From Polyangiaceae bacterium (GTDB lineage: Bacteria > Myxococcota_A > Polyangia > Polyangiales > Polyangiaceae): DNA of 64,000 nt. Numbering within the stretch: position 1 is the first letter of the stretch; every line of letters begins with the position of its first letter. The notes under the pieces are model-generated. The model saw only the letters and a program-made list of their open reading frames with translations, was not told where the DNA came from and searched no databases. The translations under genes and the position numbers were made by a program. Location: assembly GCA_016715885.1 (NCBI GenBank), contig JADJXL010000016.1, positions 189,501 through 253,500 of the forward strand, written 5' to 3'. This document shows, piece after piece, positions 1 through 7,169 of this stretch.

Positions 1-1212
1 CGGATCGATGCCGACGGGAACGTTCTGAAACGTTGCATCACCGGCAATCGGAGGATCGGTGGACAAGAACGCGAGCTTCAGCGTTTGCGTGAGGCTCAGC
101 GCCACGCACGACACACGCCACTTGACGATGTGCATCTTGTTGAAGCGCGTGCGAACGACGTTGACGATGTTGGCGGCGCGGGCTTCCTGCCGGTCGCGCA
201 CGATGCTGTGGAACCCACCGATCTCGGGGTTCGCCATGCCCTCCATGAATTCGCGGGCACTTGCAGCAAACTCTTCGATCACCTTGTTCGGGAACCAAAT
301 CGAGATGACGGGGACGGGCGTCTTGGGAAGGACTTCGTTGTTCTCGGGAAAACGCCCCTTCGTCAGGTAGTCCTTGAGCAGAGCGGCGGATGCAGGAGAC
401 GAGCTGACGTCACCTCCGGCCGAGCCGTTTGACAAGACAACCATCGCCTGATGCATCGGCACGACGACGTTGGATCCGACGTTGCCGAGCTCTTTGAAGC
501 CATCGGTCGCGGCCGTCTTGATGATGTTGAACAGGGGCCTCGTGCGTCCTTGGGTCGGGAACGTGTTGCGCACGTTCGCGATGACTTGCAGCGCAGCCTG
601 CTTGTTGTTCACCCACTTCGAGTCTTCGACGACGCTCCTGTCGTTGAAGAACATGACGTTGACGATGTCGTTCGGTCCCATCGCGTTGACGAAAGCGCTC
701 GCGACGGCCTTCGCTTCGTCGAATCGAGTTCCCATCGACGAAGCCGCGTCGATGAGAATGAGCCACGCAGTTCCGACGCCCGGTTGGTTTGCACTCTCGC
801 CCCACCGCGCCTTGGATTCGAAACGCGCCATCGTGTCCGATCCATCGACGGAGACCGTGAGGATCGCGTTCTTCTCGGGGAAGTCGAACGACGAATAGAG
901 GGCGTTGGGCTGCTCGAGAGCATTGGACACGCAGTCGAAAAAGGCGTCGCCGTTGAGCGTTGCGCAGGGGCGCGTCGCATCGGACACGCGTTTGTTCTGC
1001 ACGAGATCGATGACCGTCGTGAGAACCGGCGCGCCATCGACGGTGCTCGTGCGCGGATCGATGCGAAGGATCTTTGCTTCGGGGGCGGCGAACGACGACG
1101 CAGGAGCGCAAAGGAGCGCCACGAGAGCCGCGAGCACGGTGAGAGCCAAGAGCGGAGCTTTGGCGCGTGCTCGGAAGGAGTGGACGGCTGCTGCGGTGGG
1201 GAGCGGTGTCAT
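1..1212 (-). CDS. VWA-domain secreted protein, 3' end beyond the window
   Basis: The frame is open from an ATG at 1212 to the first base of the window (404 codons), so the C-terminus is missing. Residues 18-43 form a hydrophobic signal peptide ending in an Ala-rich cleavage region, so the product is probably exported. From about residue 150 there is a von Willebrand factor A fold: a hydrophobic strand running into D155-A-A-S-S-M-G, which resembles the metal-binding MIDAS motif (DxSxS) but has Ala where the first Ser is expected. Further blocks (NDIVNVMFFND, a later VVLSNG strand) fit the VWA fold. VWA domains usually mediate protein-protein binding; the partner here is unknown. The downstream FHA gene lies on the same strand 258 bp away. 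Confidence 0.8.
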   Translation of the reverse strand, partial: MTPLPTAAAVHSFRARAKAPLLALTVLAALVALLCAPASSFAAPEAKILRIDPRTSTVDGAPVLTTVIDLVQNKRVSDATRPCATLNGDAFFDCVSNALEQPNALYSSFDFPEKNAILTVSVDGSDTMARFESKARWGESANQPGVGTAWLILIDAASSMGTRFDEAKAVASAFVNAMGPNDIVNVMFFNDRSVVEDSKWVNNKQAALQVIANVRNTFPTQGRTRPLFNIIKTAATDGFKELGNVGSNVVVPMHQAMVVLSNGSAGGDVSSSPASAALLKDYLTKGRFPENNEVLPKTPVPVISIWFPNKVIEEFAASAREFMEGMANPEIGGFHSIVRDRQEARAANIVNVVRTRFNKMHIVKWRVSCVALSLTQTLKLAFLSTDPPIAGDATFQNVPVGIDP

Positions 1213-1470
1213 GAAGTAAGCCTCCAATGGTCTTGGTGCTCGGCGCGACAAACCCGTCGATGGCCGCGTGCGCGACACTGCATGCGCGATTTTCGAGGCG
1301 GAGTGTTGGACTTTTCGAGGGTGTTTGTTTCGACGAACGGTGTGTTGCGCCGGATGCGTTCGATACGCGAGACTTCGGCCTTGCGACTCGAGCGCAGAGA
1401 GAACGTCATCTCTTCGAGGATCCGGGTTCGGAGATCGGAACGTTTCGCACGGTGACTCTCCGCGCGATCT

Positions 1471-2607
1471 CTAGGTGCGAGCGGTGATGACGATCGTGAT
1501 GACACTGAAGCCGCCGAAGCGGATCTTGTCGCCATCACGAAGCTCGCGCCGTCCTTTGAAACCAATGGCATCTTCGTTGTGGAAGGTGCCGTTTGTCGAA
1601 CCGAGATCATGCAGAACGAACCGTCCCCCTTCGCAGTCGATGGCTGCGTGATGGGTCGACGTCGTTCCGTGAGCGATCTCGATGTCGAGCTTTTGGCCGG
1701 TGTCCGCGCGGCCGATGCTGTTGCGACCTTGCCAGAGCGGCCAGAACTTCCCGAGCGGGTCGTCCTGGTAGCTGACGAGAAATCCAGCAAGAGCACGCCG
1801 CTCCGTCGGCGACGCTGCTCCGCCGCCATGCCTCGGTGCAGGCGCACCTGCACCACCAAGCGCCGTGGATGCACTCGAACCTTGCCGAGCCTTGTGCTCG
1901 GGATAGCCGCCTTCTGCGGCGGGCGCAGGCGGCGGACCAAATCCACCGTCGCCTGCCATCGGCGGAGGCGCTGGAGGCGGCGGGCCAAAGCCGCCACGCG
2001 GCGCGGAGGGATAACCACCCGATGCGTCCGGCGGCGGGCCGAAACCCGGGGCCGCAGGGGGCGGACCAAACGCTGGAGGCGGCGGGGGAGGCCCGAAACC
2101 GCCAGGCGGTGGAGGAGGCTCTGGAGGCGGCCCGAAGCCCGGTGGAGCCGGAGGCGGTCCGAATCCAGCCGCTGGCGGCGGACCAAACCCAGGGGCAGCC
2201 GGAGGCGGTCCGAAGCCCGGTGGAGCCGGAGGTGGTCCGAATCCAGGCGCTGGCGGTGGACCAAACCCACCGCCTTGCGGCCCGGGTGGAGGCCCGAAAG
2301 CCGGCGGTGGCGGGGGCGGGCCAAACCCTGGAGGACCCCCTGGAGGCGGACCAAACGCCGCAGGCGGCGGGCCAAATCCACCACCACCCGGCGGTGGGCC
2401 ATATCCCGGCTCAGGCGGCGGGCCAAACCCCGGAGGTGCCGGTGGCGGGCCAAACCCCGGAGGCCCCGGGGGCGGCTTGCCGAAGGCTGGTGGCGGAGGC
2501 GGAGGCCCAAATCCAGGGGGCCCCGCAGGCGCTCCAAGAGGAGAGGCACAAATCGCACAGAACTTGTCGGCGGGCGTCGCTGGTGCGCCGCAACGAGGGC
2601 AGTTCAT
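1471..2607 (-). CDS. FHA-domain protein with N-terminal zinc ribbon and Gly/Pro-rich linker
   Basis: 378 aa from the ATG at 2607, preceded by AAGGAG. A longer reading to 2670 is open, but the zinc ribbon begins exactly at this Met. Residues 3-20 carry two CxxC pairs (C3/C6, C17/C20). Residues about 25-250 are low complexity, dominated by repeats of a G-F-G-P-P-P unit. The last 95 residues are a forkhead-associated domain with the expected GR, S-T-H-H and L-G-S-T-N-G-T motifs, so it should bind phosphothreonine peptides. This architecture is common in myxobacteria, where FHA proteins act next to Ser/Thr kinases; no kinase is present in this window. The linker encodes long, spurious open frames on the opposite strand. 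Confidence 0.85.
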   Translation of the reverse strand: MNCPRCGAPATPADKFCAICASPLGAPAGPPGFGPPPPPPAFGKPPPGPPGFGPPPAPPGFGPPPEPGYGPPPGGGGFGPPPAAFGPPPGGPPGFGPPPPPPAFGPPPGPQGGGFGPPPAPGFGPPPAPPGFGPPPAAPGFGPPPAAGFGPPPAPPGFGPPPEPPPPPGGFGPPPPPPAFGPPPAAPGFGPPPDASGGYPSAPRGGFGPPPPAPPPMAGDGGFGPPPAPAAEGGYPEHKARQGSSASTALGGAGAPAPRHGGGAASPTERRALAGFLVSYQDDPLGKFWPLWQGRNSIGRADTGQKLDIEIAHGTTSTHHAAIDCEGGRFVLHDLGSTNGTFHNEDAIGFKGRRELRDGDKIRFGGFSVITIVITART

Positions 2608-2740
2608 GGTCTCCTTCGCGTGATGGCGGACCAACTCCGCATCGGCGGCAGCATACCGTGGTGTGCACACCCAGGATCAAGAACGAAGTGGCGTCGATGC
2701 ATCGACATATAAAGTCATGAGCTTTTGGGAAGGTACAAAA

Positions 2741-2792
2741 CAACATCGACATCGCCGGGCACCTCGGAGGGCGCCAAGCAATGTCGATGTTG
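2741..2792 (-). terminator. Inverted repeat, probable rho-independent terminator downstream of rplS
   Basis: Two perfect 12-base arms (CAACATCGACAT at 2741-2752 and its reverse complement at 2781-2792) enclose 28 bases that can themselves pair (GGCGCC with GGTGCC). Read on the minus strand, the direction of rplS, the stem is followed by TTTTGT. Read on the plus strand it is followed by ATTTTTAT, so it may work in both directions. A second small hairpin (6-bp stem, 2800-2817) lies between it and rplS. Confidence 0.6.
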
Positions 2793-2854
2793 ATTTTTAT
2801 CCGACGATACAGTCGGAGCGTTCAGATTTTTGCGCAGCGGAGTGACCGCTTCGA

Positions 2855-3211
2855 TCAGGTATCTTTGGCGTCGCGCACGCGAGCAGCCTTGCCCGTGAGC
2901 GAACGCAAATAGAACAGACGCGAGCGACGCACGATGCCGCGCGACACGACCTCGATCTTGTCGATACGCGGCGTGTGCAAGGGGAAAACGCGCTCGACGC
3001 CCACGTTGAAGCTGACCTTGCGCACGGTGAACGTGCTGCGCGCACCAGCTCGGTGACGCTTCAGCACGACACCTTGAAAGACCTGAATGCGCTCCTTTTC
3101 GCCTTCGACGATGCGGTAGTGGACACGGACAGTGTCGCCAACCCGGAACTCCGGGAGCCCCTCACGGAGCTGCGGGGTTTCGATCTTCGCAAGTACGTTC
3201 GACGTGAGCAT
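2855..3211 (-). CDS. rplS: 50S ribosomal protein L19
   Basis: 118 aa from the ATG at 3211, the start that matches the family N-terminus; an upstream in-frame codon at 3241 adds ten unrelated residues. The protein shows the L19 core: [21 protein letters not shown], the F-T-V-R-K block and the V-F-P-L-H-P-type strand, followed by the basic R-R-S-R-L-F-Y-L-R segment. L19 sits at the 30S/50S interface. It is monocistronic here, with its own promoter at 3286-3313 and a hairpin terminator beyond the stop; the usual rpsP-rimM-trmD neighbours are absent. Confidence 0.97.
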   Translation of the reverse strand: MLTSNVLAKIETPQLREGLPEFRVGDTVRVHYRIVEGEKERIQVFQGVVLKRHRAGARSTFTVRKVSFNVGVERVFPLHTPRIDKIEVVSRGIVRRSRLFYLRSLTGKAARVRDAKDT

Positions 3212-3285
3212 GGTGTGTCTTTCGAGGCAGGGCCCCAGCAAGCGATCGCATCGAGCGTCGCCATTCCGGGACGACGGGGAGCGGC

Positions 3286-3313
3286 ATTATGCATACCGAC
3301 ATGGGGCTGTCAA
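3286..3313 (-). promoter_or_regulatory. sigma70-type promoter for rplS
   Basis: On the minus strand a consensus -35 TTGACA (3308-3313) is separated by 16 bases from CATAAT (3286-3291). The predicted transcription start leaves a leader of about 70 bases before the rplS ATG. It is the best sigma70 match noticed in the window and lies in the gap between khpB and rplS. Confidence 0.7.
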
Positions 3314-3385
3314 CTGGATCGATGGGCATCGCGCTCGCCCGAGACGAGAGCCGACAGCGCGATGCAACATGGAGGGACTCGAGCT

Positions 3386-3955
3386 TCAGCGACGAACGGG
3401 GATGATCTGCACGCGACGCGCGTCGCCTTCACCATCGCTCTTGGTGACCACGCCAGGAAACTTCGCGAGCGCCATGTGAACGACGCGCCGATCCTGAGGG
3501 TTCATCGGTTCGAACGTGATGATCTTGCCTTCGTCGACGGCCTGCTTGCCAAGGCGGCGAGCCATCGTGGTGAGCGTTTCTTCGCGACGCGCTCGATAAC
3601 CCTCGGCATCGATGATCACATGCCTGCGTTGACGACCAGGCCGGTTTATGACGCGGTTCGTAAGGAACTGAAGCGCTGAAAGCGTCGTTCCCTTCTTGCC
3701 AATGATGCGACCCGCATCGTTGCCTTCGATCTCGAGTCGAATCTCCTCGGGAGGATCCTCGGGCTCGTTCTCGAGCAAGTCGACGGTGCAATCCATGCCC
3801 ATCGCGGCGAGTGTGTCGATCACGAAGTCGAGCGCTTGATCGGCGCGGCCGTCCTCGACAAACGGCGCTTCCTCAGAAACGTGCGCCTCGTCGCTTGGCT
3901 CGGCTGCGTCGGAGTTGGTGATGGTTTTTCCGGGAGATCCATTATCCGCGGACAC
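3386..3955 (-). CDS. khpB: KH/R3H-domain RNA-binding protein KhpB (Jag/SpoIIIJ-associated)
   Basis: 189 aa from GTG at 3955, chosen because AAGGG lies 8 bases upstream; a TTG at 3973 is also open. The N-terminal 40 residues are acidic and variable. A type II KH domain follows with the G-K-K-G loop (GRIIGKKG), and then an R3H domain with R-R-x-x-H near the C-terminus (NPQDRRVVHMAL). Jag/KhpB proteins bind RNA and are almost always encoded directly after yidC, as here; the two genes overlap by 14 bases. Members of the family affect cell elongation and sRNA-mediated control in other bacteria. Nothing else distinguishes this copy. Confidence 0.93.
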   Translation of the reverse strand: MSADNGSPGKTITNSDAAEPSDEAHVSEEAPFVEDGRADQALDFVIDTLAAMGMDCTVDLLENEPEDPPEEIRLEIEGNDAGRIIGKKGTTLSALQFLTNRVINRPGRQRRHVIIDAEGYRARREETLTTMARRLGKQAVDEGKIITFEPMNPQDRRVVHMALAKFPGVVTKSDGEGDARRVQIIPVRR

Positions 3956-5708
3956 GTGCTTTTCCCTTTCCAAGAGCAGGCGTCGATTTCGTGTCGTCGC
4001 CCGAAGTCTTCACTGGCTTCTCGCGCACCTCGATGCTTGCAGGTCCCTGCGTTTTGGCCTGGAGGTAGCGCTCGACCGCGACCTGTTGCGCGATGCCGAG
4101 CCATGTGTTGGTCAGCATGTATACGCCAAGGCCGGCGGGTAGATAGAGCATCATCACGACGAAAATGCCCGGCAGCATGTAGAGCATCATTTTCTGCTGC
4201 ATCGGATCGCCCTGCGGCGGCATCAGCTTCTGCTGAAAGAAGCTCGACGCACCAAGGATCGCCGGAATGACGAAGTACCTACCGGCATCGGACAGGTCCG
4301 GAATGATCGCCGTGGACAAGAATGGCACGTGGTAAAGCTCCACGGCCGTTTGAAGCGCCTGATACAGCGCAAACCACACCGGCATCTGCAAGAGCACCGG
4401 AACGCACCCATACATGGGGTTGATGCCGTGCTTGCGCCAAAGCTCCTGCACCGCGAGACCCTTCTGCGCAGGGTCGCTCTTGTAGCGCTCGTTGATCTCG
4501 TCCATCTCCGGCTTGAGACGACGCATCGCCGCGCTGCTCTTGATCTGCGAAATGCTCAGCGGGAACAGCAAGAGACGAACGGTGATCGTGAGCAAGCAGA
4601 TCGCCCATCCCCAGCTCCCCACGAACCGGTGCAGCACGTTGAGGTAACCAACGAGCACCTTCGCGATCGGCGAGAAGGTTCCCAGGTTGATCACTTCGCT
4701 GATGTTCGGACTGACGGCCGCCAGTACCTCGCGCTCCTTCGGCCCGGTAAAACTCAAGACTTTGTAAGACCGAGTCTCCTGGGGCTTGAGCTCTTGCTCG
4801 GGATACACGAGGCGTGCGCGATAGACGTAGCCGTGATTCTCCTTGTCCTTCGCTCGGTTCGCCGCAGTGAAATCTTTGCGGTTCCAATCTTCTTCAATCA
4901 ACGCCTCGGCAGCCGGCGCTGGACCCTCGACGGGGATGGCTACCTTCGTGAAGTAGACACTGCTGACACTTACCCATTGCGCATCACCAGGCGTTCGCCG
5001 CCAGTGCTCGCTCGTGAATTCTTTGTCTGCAAAATCTTTCGCATCAAACGAATCCGGACCAAGACGATCCGTCGTCTCCGACGTCTTTGCGACGACTTCC
5101 GTCATGTGCTCGGAGATGCGTCCAAGACTTCCTTCGGTTTCCGTCGTCGTGCGCCACGAAGTCTGCTCGAGCGCAAGCCGATGCTTGAGCGGTTCGGAGC
5201 CGAGGTTCGTCACATCGAGCGATACTTCGAGCTCAAAAGGTTTGCCCGTCGAGCGGACGAGCTTCGTCAATTTCGTGTTCGCGTCTTCGTACACGAACGT
5301 GCACGACTGATCGTCGCGGGCAGTCAGCTTCCAGTCGAGGTTGTCCGCTGAAACCTGCTGTTTGTCGCCGGTGGGTACACGAAGATTCGTACGCAGCGGG
5401 CTCCGCCATTCTCGCGATGTCGTCACGAGATCGATGGGCTTGCCGTCCTTCGTCGAGTACTTGCCCTGATCGGTCAGCCGCAGATGACGAAGCGACGCTC
5501 CCTGCGTCGAAAGGTCAGCCTCGAACCTCGGCCCCTTGATCGTGCAGGTCTCTTCAGGTGCCCGCTGCGCGTCGGCTGCCGGAAGATCCGTGAGCAGGTT
5601 CGGTTGAGCGTCCGTGCCGCCCGCACCAAAAAACCCACCACCAAACTGCCAAAGCAGGATGACGGCCAGGCCAATCAACAGCCACTGAGCGATTTTGCCG
5701 CGTTCCAT
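3942..5708 (-). CDS. yidC: Membrane protein insertase YidC (Oxa1 family)
   Basis: 588 aa. ATG at 5708 is preferred because AGGA lies 4-5 bases upstream; an in-frame GTG at 5723 would add five residues. The first hydrophobic helix (QWLLIGLAVILLWQFGGGFF) is followed by a large periplasmic beta-domain, residues about 50-350, typical of Gram-negative YidC. The C-terminal half has the conserved 60KD_IMP core: helix GSWGWAICLLTITVRLLLFPLS with its hydrophilic-groove Arg, the cytoplasmic coiled hairpin, and Y-G-C-V-P-V-L-L-Q-M-P-V-W-F-A-L. It inserts proteins into the inner membrane alone or with SecYEG. It lies in the classical rpmH-rnpA-yidD-yidC-khpB order. Confidence 0.97.
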   Translation of the reverse strand: MERGKIAQWLLIGLAVILLWQFGGGFFGAGGTDAQPNLLTDLPAADAQRAPEETCTIKGPRFEADLSTQGASLRHLRLTDQGKYSTKDGKPIDLVTTSREWRSPLRTNLRVPTGDKQQVSADNLDWKLTARDDQSCTFVYEDANTKLTKLVRSTGKPFELEVSLDVTNLGSEPLKHRLALEQTSWRTTTETEGSLGRISEHMTEVVAKTSETTDRLGPDSFDAKDFADKEFTSEHWRRTPGDAQWVSVSSVYFTKVAIPVEGPAPAAEALIEEDWNRKDFTAANRAKDKENHGYVYRARLVYPEQELKPQETRSYKVLSFTGPKEREVLAAVSPNISEVINLGTFSPIAKVLVGYLNVLHRFVGSWGWAICLLTITVRLLLFPLSISQIKSSAAMRRLKPEMDEINERYKSDPAQKGLAVQELWRKHGINPMYGCVPVLLQMPVWFALYQALQTAVELYHVPFLSTAIIPDLSDAGRYFVIPAILGASSFFQQKLMPPQGDPMQQKMMLYMLPGIFVVMMLYLPAGLGVYMLTNTWLGIAQQVAVERYLQAKTQGPASIEVREKPVKTSGDDTKSTPALGKGKARVRG

Positions 5709-5851
5709 GAAATCCTTCGACACTTCGACGTGCCGCGAAACCTAGTCGTTCTCGCCGCGCTTTGCCGCTCGTCGCCAGCGCACGAAGCGAGTCGACGCGC
5801 AACTGCGCGCGATGCGATGGTGGAAGCTAGCGGGGCTTTTCGATCGCGCCA

Positions 5852-6193
5852 TCATCCGGAAGGCAAAACCCCTGCGTGATTGGGTGAATGACTCCGGCGA
5901 TGACGCTCATGTTCACCAGCGTCGTCGGCCGCCGGAGTCGTCGCCGCTGTCGAACGGCCAAAACGCGGAGGAGGTGGCGGATCGTAACCCCCAGGGTGAA
6001 ACGGATGGCACTTACACAGGCGCTTAACCGAAAGCAAGCTCCCGCGAAGTGCACCCTGCCCGGCAATGCAGGCTGCTGCGTACCGTGAACACGATGGTTC
6101 GAATCGACAAACTGGGCCAATCGTCGCCAAAATCAGCTTCGACAGCGTGAGCTGATACATGCGAATGAGAACGAGGAGGAGTTTGGCCAGCAT
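5852..6193 (-). CDS. yidD: Membrane protein insertion efficiency factor YidD
   Basis: 113 aa from the ATG at 6193; the longer open frame upstream runs back into rnpA. The conserved YidD block is clear: an amphipathic N-terminus ending Y-Q-L-T-L-S-K, then C-R-F-E-P-S-C-S-R-Y-A, then the K-R-L-C-K-C-H-P-F-H-P-G-G-Y-D-P-P-P motif. The Pro/Ala/His-rich tail after that is longer than in E. coli YidD (85 aa). YidD assists YidC-dependent insertion. It lies 76 bases after rnpA and 143 bases before the chosen yidC start, on the same strand. Confidence 0.95.
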   Translation of the reverse strand: MLAKLLLVLIRMYQLTLSKLILATIGPVCRFEPSCSRYAAACIAGQGALRGSLLSVKRLCKCHPFHPGGYDPPPPPRFGRSTAATTPAADDAGEHERHRRSHSPNHAGVLPSG

Positions 6194-6269
6194 GTCGTGA
6201 GCAGCCGCGGCACCGGATGACTGGCAAGCTTGGGGGCACACGTTGCCCGGTGCAAGCGCCCGAGCAGGT

Positions 6270-6707
6270 TCATTTACGCGGTTTCGAAGGACCTCGTTCC
6301 GAGCGCCCCGACCGCCCATCGCCCCCCGCTCGCTTGCGAAGCAACGATGCAACCCCGACGATTTCCGCCTCGAGCTCGTGCTGCGACAGCGCGTCGGCAC
6401 CCGAACGAACAATCACGACGACGTCGGTACGCGGAGGAAAGAGCGACAAGTTGCGCCGGAAAGACTCGCGTACCAATCGCTTGGCCCGATTTCGCTCGAC
6501 CGCGCCACCCATCTTGCGCGAAGCAACGATACCCAAACGAGTGACGTCCCCGTCAGGACAGGGCGCAAGCAAGATGAGTAGATGGCGCGTCGTCACGCGA
6601 GCGCCCCCCTCTTGGACACGCAAAAAGTCGCTGCGCCGAAGTAGGCGTCGCGTACGTGGCAGCGTCTGTCGAGGAAGGCTTGTCCCGTTTGTCGGGAGTG
6701 GCGACAC
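6270..6707 (-). CDS. rnpA: Ribonuclease P protein component
   Basis: 145 aa from a GTG at 6707 that shares one base with the rpmH stop codon, a coupling often seen between these genes. The family signature is present: R-R-S-D-F-L-R-V-Q near the start, G-I-V-A-S-R-K-M-G-G-A-V-E-R-N-R-A-K-R-L-V-R-E (RNR motif) in the middle, and the D-V-V-V-I-V-R strand. It binds the RNase P RNA and 5' leaders of pre-tRNA. The frame stays open upstream across rpmH, but that extension is not homologous. The start codon is the least certain part. Confidence 0.93.
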   Translation of the reverse strand: MSPLPTNGTSLPRQTLPRTRRLLRRSDFLRVQEGGARVTTRHLLILLAPCPDGDVTRLGIVASRKMGGAVERNRAKRLVRESFRRNLSLFPPRTDVVVIVRSGADALSQHELEAEIVGVASLLRKRAGGDGRSGRSERGPSKPRK

Positions 6708-6856
6708 TACTTCTTGTAAATCGTCGGCGCGAGTCGGGCGCGACCCTTGCGGCGACGATTGTTGATGACCTTGCGGCCACCGCTCGTGCTCATACGCTGT
6801 CGGAAACCATGCGTGCGAACACGCCGCGTGTTGTGGGGCTGGTACGTGCGCTTCAT
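6707..6856 (-). CDS. rpmH: 50S ribosomal protein L34
   Basis: 49 aa. It starts MKRTYQP and continues through the Arg/Lys-rich body (T-H-G-F-R-x-[17 protein letters not shown]). It ends with a short extension (APTIYKK) instead of the usual S-A-type tail. AAGGG lies upstream of the ATG at 6856. It is the first gene of the rpmH-rnpA-yidD-yidC-khpB block. dnaA, often found on the other side of rpmH, is not here; a divergent OmpA gene occupies that side. Confidence 0.96.
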   Translation of the reverse strand: MKRTYQPHNTRRVRTHGFRQRMSTSGGRKVINNRRRKGRARLAPTIYKK

Positions 6857-7169
6857 TGGTAAAACCCTTGATTCCTCGGGGCGCGCAAAGAAAGCACAGG
6901 ACCTCCATCAGGTCAACCGAAAGCGCGATCTTGCTCCTTGTCCCTATGTCCAGCGTGCGAATGTAAAAGGCCCCAAACGCCTCGCGTGACCGTGCCACCC
7001 CGTTCCATCGTGCCGATTGGATGGTGTAGCCTCCTCGGACAAGAGGGTTGGAGACTACTTTCCAACTTCGCCGAGCGCATTTGCCGCGACATCCAAGCGG
7101 ACTTCTTTGGGAATCGCAGCACCACTGCCGCAGCAGCAGATGGATCTGCCGAGGAGATGCCAAAACATC
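6857..7169. other. Divergent intergenic region rpmH / OmpA
   Basis: 313 bases separate the divergent rpmH and OmpA-family genes. Apart from the tentative rpmH promoter I see no DnaA-box cluster, AT-rich unwinding element, tRNA or small gene. Open frames crossing it are extensions of the flanking genes. Confidence 0.5.
6888..6916 (-). promoter_or_regulatory. Possible sigma70 promoter for rpmH
   Basis: On the minus strand TTGACC (6911-6916) is followed after 17 bases by TTTCTT (6888-6893), about 30 bases before the rpmH ATG. The -35 is good and the -10 weak, so this is tentative. Confidence 0.35.

Noticed and set aside
1227..1487. Small plus-strand frame in the 258-bp gap between the VWA and FHA genes
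   Set aside because: No ribosome site, no recognisable domain, and it overlaps the end of the FHA gene; the gap is treated as containing no supported gene.
1579..2712. Long plus-strand Arg-rich frames opposite the FHA protein
   Set aside because: They mirror the Gly/Pro repeat of the FHA gene and have no recognisable motif.
6857..7169. Chromosomal replication origin next to rpmH
   Set aside because: No DnaA-box cluster, no AT-rich stretch, and neither dnaA nor dnaN is present.
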